This document shows, piece by piece, positions 6,001-9,385 of a stretch of DNA of 9,730 bases. The translations under genes and the position numbers were made by a program. The stretch is from positions 1 to 9,730 of the forward strand of contig JAFTJJ010000137.1 of NCBI GenBank assembly GCA_017456465.1. Reading direction: 5' to 3'. Origin of the DNA: Clostridia bacterium. GTDB lineage: Bacteria > Bacillota > Clostridia > Christensenellales > UBA1242. Position 1 is the first letter of the stretch. Every line of letters starts with the position of its first letter. The notes below the pieces were generated by a model, which worked only from the letters and a program-made list of their open reading frames with translations, ran no database searches and had not been told where the DNA came from.

Positions 6001-7898
6001 ACATTGATTGTGCAATAACAACTGTTCCCGTCAAGCTTTTCAGTGGTTGCTCATCACTTCAAACAGTGACAATGCCAAGCAATGTTACTGACATTTATTT
6101 TGGGGCATTTCATGGCTGTTCTGCATTGTCACAAATCAATTTGCCTGACACTCTTCAAAAAATTCATGCAAGAGCATTCATGGGGGCTGGGCTCACGGCA
6201 CTTACAATTCCGGCAAGCGTCACGGAGATTGGAACTGCATTTACAAATTCAAGCGGAACGACATATAGTGGATCATCATTCAGAAGTTGCCCAATCACGT
6301 CGCTCACAGTGAACACAAGTGCTCTCACAATTTCATTAAGTATGTTTGGCGGATACTCAAGTCTCCAAACTCTTTCAACCGCAAGCAGTGTGGCAGCAGA
6401 TGGGTTTCAAGATATAACAAGCCTTAAATCATTATTTTTCAAAGCGGGGGTGACCAGCATTGGCGCAAGTGCATTCAGTGGTTGCACGGAGTTGACTTCA
6501 TTATCTTTCACATCCAGCATAACCACAATTGGTGAAAGCGCATTTAGTGGATGCACGGGGGTTTCGGGTTCTTTGTCGCTTTCAAATGTGACAAGCCTTG
6601 GTGCGGGGGCGTTCCAAAATTGTTCAAGCATAACTGGAGCAACACTCAGTACCGAATTGACTGCAATTCCAAGCTTTTTGTTTTCTGGGTGTTCAAAACT
6701 TGAAACAACAAATTTATCATCACTGTCAAGCCTCACATCAATTGGTGAAAGCGCCTTTGCAAATTGTTGTGAATTGGTGACAATAGAAATTCCAGACTCG
6801 GTGACCAGTATTGGGGAATGTGCATTTTATTATTGTTTGAAGCTTGAGGAAGTTTTCATCCCAAAATCTGTAACAGATATAGGAGAATCAGCATTTGTGC
6901 AACTTGCATCAGATGAGTTAATCTATGTGGAGGCAGAATCAAAACCAGCGGGATGGCATGAGTACTGGGGACTGGTTAGTTGGATTTTGTATGGAGCAAC
7001 CAAAACTGAGTTTAGAGAAGATGGCGTTGTGAAGGTTTATTGTTTGCAAGTTTATCGAAATGGTACTGGCGACTTTTCTCCTGTTTTGCGTGTTGGAACA
7101 ACTTATGAAGATTTGCCATATTCTGTGAGCGGTGAGATCTATACAACAACAAAAGATACAATAACTTGTGGTTTTTTCTCAGATGCAAATTTGCGAACTC
7201 CATTTGTTGCTCCTGCATCTGATGATTTTGATAGAGAAACAGTACAAGCATATACGATGATGTCTACGGTTCGGGCTGGATCTGCCCCTGGGTATGAAAT
7301 AAATGATGAAGGACTTTATTTTACTTCTGTTAACACTATGTATGACAGTTATGCATCATCAGAGCTGGTGTCTGGCAGCGGTACAAACAATTACAAACAT
7401 GAAATAGTTTTCCCAGCTCAATATGTTGTGAACGACACAACATATGATGTGGTTGGACTTAAGGGAACTAAGACAGATCCAGACACATCAACGGCTACGG
7501 AAATTTCAGTTGTTTTCCCGAACAAGTTGAAAACAATAGGCTATTGTTCTTTCTATGGGTTGCAGTCGTTTGAATATGCAAGTATTCCAGACAATGTAGA
7601 GACAATAAAAGAATCTGCTTTTGATTTGTGTGAGGATTTAAACCTTGTGTGGCTTGGAAACGGAGTGACCAGCATCGAAATTTATGCGTTTGCGGCTTGT
7701 AATCTTGCGGCAATATTTATTCCTAAGAGCGTTGTGTCAATGGGTGAAAAGGTTTTTGTATCACAACAAAACTCAAGTTTAACAATAAGAGTTGAACAAC
7801 ACTCAAGTGCACCAAGTGGTTGGCATAGTGATTGGGCAAAAACGGGACACCTGATTTGGGATGGGACATATACGATTAAATGGAGTCAGACACAATAA
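3..7898 (+). CDS. Giant secreted/surface protein: beta-helix plus BspA-type LRR solenoids (5' end outside window)
   Basis: The likely role is a cell-surface or secreted adhesin or ligand-binding scaffold; no enzyme domain is seen, so this is inferred from repeat type only. Residues are counted from the codon at 15. A basic start (KKRG) precedes a hydrophobic stretch to about residue 22. Residues 35-430 carry a NosD/PbH1-like beta-helix with Asn ladders (SNNGGCGI, NNAGNGV). Residues 430-965 carry GGAI/GGGI repeats like the Chlamydia PMP motif. Residues 965-1155 form a cap or spacer. Residues 1216-2300 hold about 46 LRR_5 repeats (IGxxAFxxCxxL). A Trp cap (GWHEYW) lies at 2313-2318, then come a linker, four more LRRs and a second Trp cap near 2602-2607, ending at TAA 7896-7898. 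The frame is open to the left edge. The TTG at 15 has its SD-like AGAGG only one base away and would remove the basic n-region, so the true start is probably just upstream. No LPXTG, SLH or C-terminal membrane segment is present. Confidence 0.93.
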   Translation, partial: KKRGLVWGVCFVVTIVVAIFSVFGFPIETKRNSGSQNETFEQAKKTAEEVVNVEIEDTNFVGGGFSVLSNANITATNCTFDDSSIVVEGDLTLEDCVVSGVGINASGRSLSITNTTIEECVDDAIFASGTSLTIEKSQILNNAGNGVSATSTNVSVDASTIKGNTGNGISLLGGSLLVDAKVLGNTTIQECGKNGIFVDHYFEDEYYLTKVYLGSDDEAVADPWTFSGNISNNVEHGVCVGINVEMHMDGGEISQNGGSGIFQDEYTIDYYPSIYVSNVNIFENDTDGVYLNTANIVMSACNISNNGGCGICGDSEPGVKLYECIVENNASDGVNLDSGNGFWFSMGSTSILSNGGYGLRLLNPAYDMDVLGTISGNQGGIFCEGYYDCLLNIGDGSVVSNNILKDENSRGGNICSIGGNKLSIAGTTISGGKAGKGAGIYCDGELTLADVEISGNEAYQHGGGIYIEDVEESWIEDVIPSLYGTNLRVTNNKVVGSGGYGGGIFATGLSNLTILSGEISENAVEYDGEMSGYGGGLSVQNTPTFLGTDKDGAFGSVTMTENSAYRGGAVVAYGATTLKAQSGYMAENSAKIGGFAYATGAKAEILIQMGTSVQCNAATSYGGAIALNKSTLTIDGGGLSRNYIYDPGKTVYGEAVDAQNGAKVYLKKGSIRGDVDDLGDAKTLNGGGISLRTDSLFEMLDGSISDCFASSGGAIWSSASTVNIYGGNINYNTAHTHGGGIYGVNSTICISNTTSDYGRTTSKFFDNVAVSGGGGAVCVKSSTLEIGGDNTQITGNVGTSAGAIHVTSGSTLNFNSGTISENCSTGTTAGGVHVSTDCIMNMRGGTISNNICGVISSDDKSFDPEHTYAQGGGLYVTNNAVFTMTGGVIANNIANPLSTKESIGGNVFVQTDGHFVFEGGEISGDATTLQAVLGGGIGGSGDIKISGGTIKDCVATFGGAIGNYGGFVLTLIDPDNNSTYDVDYVGQLAISGSPTISGNVAQTGNGIFSSGDVTLDGNVEIADMIYLAGVQLVEGAEANGELAGMSTTHAIPKITLSGTGEAKYKIKFVDAIFDVFDYAIRIDGSSNANTLSAIVGAQADGHSNDVKSEIASFSGEGEVDFLSMLDFFDIDETAFAKAVIDGSLHLFEDGTTLVYVSCNDDGIRVEQGTGTGYLLNGTNQATEIEVSDDFVVYGIMTEGFKGLGVTQILMPVTANTKIKVVGESAFADCTNLELVELTGENFAIDASVFDGCTSLNYIKFLGCGSIEDGAFDGVSLSNITLSGDGLEIGQSTFLSSKLTLESLEVGKIKSVGERSFYNFQALLTAVVNAENIGSYAFAESQKLSEVNVVDNGEFDITLGDKVFYACPLLERASIGCRETAFASETENSISLGVDVFRDCPVLSSAVIGNAVKTIPEGLFRSCVMLREVSLPLSFDSIAFAAFYQAGKDISWGDYGLEIVLPTDGSLKSINRRAFMQSAIGGLLLPESVETIGEGAFGSCANLSGEVRIPNSVTTLGASSFANDSKITALIIGTGISSLSTTVFAGCTGITSLTVNGQIEGGISASMFGECRNLEILTTASDVAANGFLDKTNLLSLAFLNGVQRIGASAFECCYGIRGAIYLPDSLVEIDDDAFYACDSITSIRLSPNIEEISSGVFSCCSILENVNWSELGCLRQIANSAFECTGLVSIELPSGLETIGEYAFVDCAILSGDLLIPSSVETIADGAFAGTALTNVFASDQDTSSLVMIGYACFERCASLTSATIVGNGCAIGASVFANCSALESVSFKGVLSLDESVFTGDTLLNVCIEGVIDDGQVFASGVTITSETFIGSKETLETLSLVCKNVTGSAFNGFTNLKTISKLNAETIGSYAFANCNALEGELEIISNNIGETGGRAFYECNSLAKVTAASVEVLGPLTFNSCDNLAEVNIGGTYSIVPDRIFNSCASLQKVVLNDSYTSIAYRAFNGCSSLTSFVVADGVSSIGDEAFNGCSGLTQADIDCAITTVPVKLFSGCSSLQTVTMPSNVTDIYFGAFHGCSALSQINLPDTLQKIHARAFMGAGLTALTIPASVTEIGTAFTNSSGTTYSGSSFRSCPITSLTVNTSALTISLSMFGGYSSLQTLSTASSVAADGFQDITSLKSLFFKAGVTSIGASAFSGCTELTSLSFTSSITTIGESAFSGCTGVSGSLSLSNVTSLGAGAFQNCSSITGATLSTELTAIPSFLFSGCSKLETTNLSSLSSLTSIGESAFANCCELVTIEIPDSVTSIGECAFYYCLKLEEVFIPKSVTDIGESAFVQLASDELIYVEAESKPAGWHEYWGLVSWILYGATKTEFREDGVVKVYCLQVYRNGTGDFSPVLRVGTTYEDLPYSVSGEIYTTTKDTITCGFFSDANLRTPFVAPASDDFDRETVQAYTMMSTVRAGSAPGYEINDEGLYFTSVNTMYDSYASSELVSGSGTNNYKHEIVFPAQYVVNDTTYDVVGLKGTKTDPDTSTATEISVVFPNKLKTIGYCSFYGLQSFEYASIPDNVETIKESAFDLCEDLNLVWLGNGVTSIEIYAFAACNLAAIFIPKSVVSMGEKVFVSQQNSSLTIRVEQHSSAPSGWHSDWAKTGHLIWDGTYTIKWSQTQ
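117..1304 (+). repeat. Protein repeat region: NosD/PbH1-type beta-helix coils with Asn ladder
   Basis: Coils of about 20-30 residues recur with the pattern I-x-x-N-x-x-x-G-[IV]. Examples are ILNNAGNGV, IKGNTGNGI, ISNNVEHGV, ISQNGGSGIF, IFENDTDGVY, ISNNGGCGI, IVENNASDGV and ILSNGGYGL. Stacked Asn residues at a turn followed by a short beta-strand are typical of right-handed parallel beta-helices (PbH1, NosD and pectate-lyase-like folds). No catalytic residue set of a polysaccharide lyase or hydrolase is evident, so a structural or binding role is more likely than an enzymatic one. Confidence 0.8.
1302..2912 (+). repeat. Protein repeat region: GGAI/GGGI beta-helix coils resembling Chlamydia PMP repeats
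   Basis: The motif G-G-[AG]-[IVL] followed by a short strand and then GG-x-I-S-x-N recurs about 17 times between residues 433 and 957. Examples are GAGIYCDG, GGGIYIED, GGGIFATG, GGAVVAYG, GGAIALNK, GGAIWSSA, GGGIYGVN, GGAVCVKS, GGVHVSTD, GGGLYVTN, GGGIGGSG and GGAIGNYG. Between them lie MTGGVIANN-like turns. This matches the PMP-type repeat (GGAI plus FxxN) and the related GGTISGN repeats common in surface proteins of gut Bacillota. In Chlamydia these repeats occur in autotransporter passenger domains; here no autotransporter barrel follows. Confidence 0.8.
2913..3656 (+). other. Beta-helix C-cap and spacer between the two solenoids
   Basis: After the last GGAI coil come a few decaying coils (SGSPTISGN, DVTLDGNVEI), then YLAGVQLVEG and a short acidic, less repetitive stretch with DFLSMLDFFDID and SLHLFEDGTTLVYV. 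The pattern of a Tyr-Leu strand followed by an extended strand pair and a final lone strand resembles the end caps seen after GGTISGN-type helices in gut Bacillota surface proteins. I judge this from recall of such proteins, not from a search. The segment from about residue 1156 to 1215 then leads into the first LRR. Confidence 0.5.
3660..5243 (+). repeat. LRR_5 (BspA-type) superunit A, about 22 repeats
   Basis: Residues 1216-1743 hold about 22 BspA-type leucine-rich repeats of roughly 22-26 residues. The core is [IV]-G-x-x-A-F-x-x-C-x-x-L followed by a strand and often a Pro-Ser/Asn-x-V turn. Examples are VGESAFADCTNL, IGSYAFAESQKL, IPEGLFRSCVML, IGEGAFGSCANL, IGASAFECCYGI and IGEYAFVDCAIL. 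Repeats here are diverged, and several have lost the Cys. This family (PF13306-like) is common in secreted proteins of Bacteroidetes, Bacillota, spirochaetes and Trichomonas, and BspA itself is an adhesin. The block aligns repeat by repeat with the next one. Confidence 0.8.
5244..6912 (+). repeat. LRR_5 (BspA-type) superunit B, about 24-25 repeats
   Basis: Residues 1744-2300 repeat the order of unusual motifs found in superunit A. Paired landmarks are IDASVF/IGASVF, IGSYAF/IGSYAF, IPEGLF/VPDRIF, IAFAAF/IAYRAF, ISASMF/ISLSMF, TASDVAANGF/TASSVAADGF and IGASAF/IGASAF. B has two or three additional repeats in its middle (around IGDEAF, VPVKLF and IYFGAF), apparently a further local duplication. 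Repeats near the end (IGASAFSGC, IGESAFSGC, IGESAFANC, IGECAFYYC) are close to the family consensus and similar to one another even at DNA level. Confidence 0.78.
6921..7862 (+). repeat. Duplicated C-terminal modules ending in a GWHxxW Trp cap
   Basis: The LRR tract closes with IYVEAESKPAGWHEYW and then SWILYG. After a linker of about 160 residues containing YCLQVYRNGTGDF and ITCGFFSDANLRTPF (loosely like the end of an Flg_new/beta-grasp repeat), four further LRRs follow (IGYCSF, IKESAF, IEIYAF, MGEKVF). A second cap then reads IRVEQHSSAPSGWHSDW and LIWDG, and the protein ends soon after. A Pro-x-GW-x-x-x-W cap after the last LRR is a recurring feature of bacterial BspA-like proteins as I recall them. 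Two caps in one protein suggest a fusion or C-terminal duplication. Confidence 0.65.
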
Positions 7899-7920
7899 TA
7901 TCTGTTGTACTGAAATTGTG

Positions 7921-7967
7921 ACTGATATTAAAGGCGGTTATGGTGTTTAATCAGTGATTTGTTTTTT
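7921..7967 (+). terminator. Weak hairpin followed by a T run just after the giant gene
   Basis: ACTGATATTAAA at 7921-7932 pairs with TTTAATCAGT at 7946-7955, leaving a two-base AT bulge and a 13-base loop. A TTTTTT run follows at 7962-7967. The stem is AT-rich and starts 23 bases past the stop codon. The same hexamer recurs as ACTGAT at 7969-7974, so the right arm ATCAGT could pair with either copy. This may be a weak first terminator for the giant gene, or chance in AT-rich DNA. Confidence 0.3.
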
Positions 7968-7990
7968 AACTGATGCAATTCACTTATAAC

Positions 7991-8010
7991 AGTTCGCTTA
8001 CATAGCGACT
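7991..8010. other. Small hairpin of unknown role
   Basis: AGT at 7991-7993 and CGCT at 7995-7998 pair with AGCG at 8004-8007 and ACT at 8008-8010. This gives seven pairs with one bulged T and a five-base loop. No T tract follows on either strand, so it is not a textbook terminator. It lies between the two terminator candidates and could be a decayed terminator or an RNA 3'-end stem. Confidence 0.25.
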
Positions 8011-8032
8011 AAATTTGATAATTATTAAAAAC

Positions 8033-8072
8033 AAAAAAACAAGCTACAGCTCAATGCGAAGCTTGTTTTTTT
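8033..8072. terminator. Bidirectional rho-independent terminator between convergent genes
   Basis: AAAAAAACAAGCT at 8033-8045 is the exact reverse complement of AGCTTGTTTTTTT at 8060-8072, giving a perfect 13-bp inverted repeat around a 14-base loop. Seven As precede the left arm's core and seven Ts follow the right arm's core, so a U tract follows the hairpin on both strands. It lies 16 bases past the tmcAL stop on that gene's strand and about 135 bases past the giant gene's stop, which fits shared termination of two converging transcripts. Confidence 0.88.
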
Positions 8073-8088
8073 GGTTTTATTTGAAAGT

Positions 8089-9270
8089 TTAAAGATAAAG
8101 TGTGCCAATGGTTTTGTCGGTTGAGAGCGGGGTATGTGTGCACACGCTGTAGAGGTCAGACGCGCTGATGTCGAGACTTGCTGAGATTTTTTGTGCAGGA
8201 GTCAAGGTGTCATAATCTGAGTTTTTGAGAATGAGGGAGATGCGGGCACGTGTGCAAAGGATTTTGAGGGTATCTTTTTTCTCTTTTTTCACTGCAAGAA
8301 CTTTGACTGCGGGGGTGTTGTTTTTGATTGCTTCATAATCAAATTTTGTGAGACCCAGCAGAACATGCAAGAGGAGTCTTTGGATGCGAGATTTGCGATA
8401 GCGTTTGGAAGTCAAATTGTTCACCGCTGTTTCGAGTGTTTCTGATTTCAAGAGAGTTTTTTTGATTGCAAACTCAAGACCTTCAGTCATGCCGAGAATT
8501 TGCGAGAGATCAAGAGGTGTTTTTTTGTTTGTTTCAAAGGCGAGAAGTGCATGATAAATTTTTTCATCAAAGATTGGGGCTGATGTCATTGAAGTCCAAG
8601 TGAAGTTTGGAACAAAACTTGAAACATCTTTGCCATTTTTTTCAAGTTCAAGGATTGAAGAAGCTGAGAGGTGGTTTTCTTTTGGCAAGCCAGCATTGAA
8701 GCCATTGTCAGTGCGTTTGATGCACGAAAACTTGATTTTTGAGTTTTGTTTTTTTGCGGCTTTGATGTAAGCTGCACCCAAGATGTCATTTGGGGACGAG
8801 GCGAGTTTTTGCAAGGTTTTGTCTGATGTTATGTCAGACATAGCAGACTGATAAGCCTGCATGAAGTTCACTCCAGAAGAGAGGTTTTGTTGAAGTTTGG
8901 TTTTGAATTGTGGTGGTTCATTGAGCTGGAAATCTGCAAGTTTTTCAAGGGCTGTAATGTCGCCGCACTCTGAGCCAAAGACGATTTCATCCACGCCAAG
9001 AGCGTCCATGATTTTGACCGCGCCAAAAGCAAACTCATCAGCGCCATTTGTGGCAAAAGCAGTGGGAAGTTCGATCACGATGTCAGCGCCAGCTGCAACA
9101 GCTGTTTTTGCTCTTTCAAACTTGTTCATTCTGCAAGGGTTCCCTCGCTCAGAAAAATTTCCGCTCATCAAGCAGAGGACAGTGTCTGAATTTTGTTTGG
9201 CCTTTTCGATCAAGGATTGATGACCATTATGGAGTGGGTTGAATTCACAGATTATTCCAGAAATTTTCAT
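8089..9270 (-). CDS. tmcAL: tRNA(Met) cytidine acetate ligase (TmcAL/YlbM family)
   Basis: TmcAL makes N4-acetylcytidine at wobble position 34 of elongator tRNA-Met, activating free acetate with ATP to acetyl-AMP (known from the B. subtilis enzyme). The 393-residue product has the usual family length. Residues 9-17 read EFNPLHNGH, with the HxGH nucleotidyltransferase motif at 14-17. MSGNFSERG follows at 35-43, then R-A-K-T-A with GADIVIELP, SPNDILGAAYIKA, KR-T-D, LSASSIL and RIQRLLLHVLLGL, all in family order. In related nucleotidyltransferases the SxSxI motif is usually followed by Arg; here Leu follows. I chose ATG 9270 because family members begin MK-x-x-GI-x-x-E-[FY]-NP. A TTG at 9282 adds four residues (MDTF) and is better spaced from AAAAGGA. 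Stop TAA is at 8089-8091. Transcription is convergent with the giant gene and divergent from pta. Confidence 0.93.
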   Translation of the reverse strand: MKISGIICEFNPLHNGHQSLIEKAKQNSDTVLCLMSGNFSERGNPCRMNKFERAKTAVAAGADIVIELPTAFATNGADEFAFGAVKIMDALGVDEIVFGSECGDITALEKLADFQLNEPPQFKTKLQQNLSSGVNFMQAYQSAMSDITSDKTLQKLASSPNDILGAAYIKAAKKQNSKIKFSCIKRTDNGFNAGLPKENHLSASSILELEKNGKDVSSFVPNFTWTSMTSAPIFDEKIYHALLAFETNKKTPLDLSQILGMTEGLEFAIKKTLLKSETLETAVNNLTSKRYRKSRIQRLLLHVLLGLTKFDYEAIKNNTPAVKVLAVKKEKKDTLKILCTRARISLILKNSDYDTLTPAQKISASLDISASDLYSVCTHTPLSTDKTIGTLYL

Positions 9271-9290
9271 AAAAGTGTCCAAAAAATATT

Positions 9291-9297
9291 TCCTTTT
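9291..9297 (-). promoter_or_regulatory. Ribosome binding site of tmcAL, placing the start in question
   Basis: On the - strand AAAAGGA lies at 9297-9291. It is 8 bases before the TTG at 9282, an ideal spacing, but 20 bases before the ATG at 9270. The ATG has only a weak GGA seven bases upstream (9280-9278 region). Translation could therefore start at TTG, giving a four-residue longer protein. Family N-termini favour the ATG. Confidence 0.6.
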
Positions 9298-9305
9298 TTT
9301 AAATT

Positions 9306-9335
9306 TTGTTATATACTACTGATTGTCATTATACA
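9306..9335 (+). promoter_or_regulatory. Candidate sigma-A-type promoter for pta
   Basis: TTGTTA (9306-9311) and TATACA (9330-9335) are spaced 18 bases apart, each matching the consensus at four of six positions. The predicted start near 9342 would give a leader of about 44 bases before the pta ATG. A TATACT at 9312-9317 is a better -10 but lacks a plausible -35. The -10 overlaps the tmcAL -10 on the other strand by four bases. Confidence 0.45.
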
Positions 9336-9356
9336 AGATGGCGCAAAAATAATCAA
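9328..9356 (-). promoter_or_regulatory. Sigma-A-type promoter for tmcAL
   Basis: Read on the - strand, TTGATT (9356-9351) and TATAAT (9333-9328) are separated by exactly 17 bases. The -10 matches the consensus at all six bases and the -35 at four. Transcription would start near 9321, leaving a leader of about 40-50 bases with the AAAAGGA site in it. Confidence 0.7.
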
Positions 9357-9373
9357 CAACAAAACACAATCAA

Positions 9374-9380
9374 AGAGGAG
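9374..9380 (+). promoter_or_regulatory. Strong ribosome binding site of pta
   Basis: AGAGGAG at 9374-9380 is a near-perfect Shine-Dalgarno sequence five bases before the ATG at 9386. It fixes the start of the pta frame. Confidence 0.85.
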
Positions 9381-9385
9381 AAATT

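Noticed and set aside
6144..6158. LPDTL as an LPXTG-like sorting motif
   Set aside because: It lies inside an LRR far from the C-terminus, lacks the Gly, and has no following membrane segment and basic tail.
15..7898. DNA repeats as a CRISPR array or other direct-repeat array
   Set aside because: The repeats are in-frame protein repeats of irregular length with diverged DNA; there are no constant repeats with unique spacers.
15..7898. Autotransporter or chlamydial Pmp protein
   Set aside because: The GGAI motifs are similar, but there is no C-terminal beta-barrel domain, and the neighbours and ribosome sites point to a Gram-positive-type host.
15..7898. Phage tail fibre or polysaccharide-degrading enzyme with a beta-helix
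   Set aside because: No phage genes are nearby, no catalytic residue set was recognised, and the LRR_5 half is typical of surface proteins.
7899..8032. Small RNA or tRNA gene in the intergenic gap
   Set aside because: No cloverleaf, no promoter with acceptable boxes and no conserved RNA motif could be found; only short hairpins are present.
8897..9220. + strand frame of 107 codons opposite tmcAL
   Set aside because: The opposite strand carries the conserved TmcAL motifs through the whole span, so this is a shadow frame.
9312..9317. TATACT as the main pta -10
   Set aside because: It matches five of six consensus bases, but 17 bases upstream there is only TTTCCT-like sequence, not a -35. It is kept only as an alternative.
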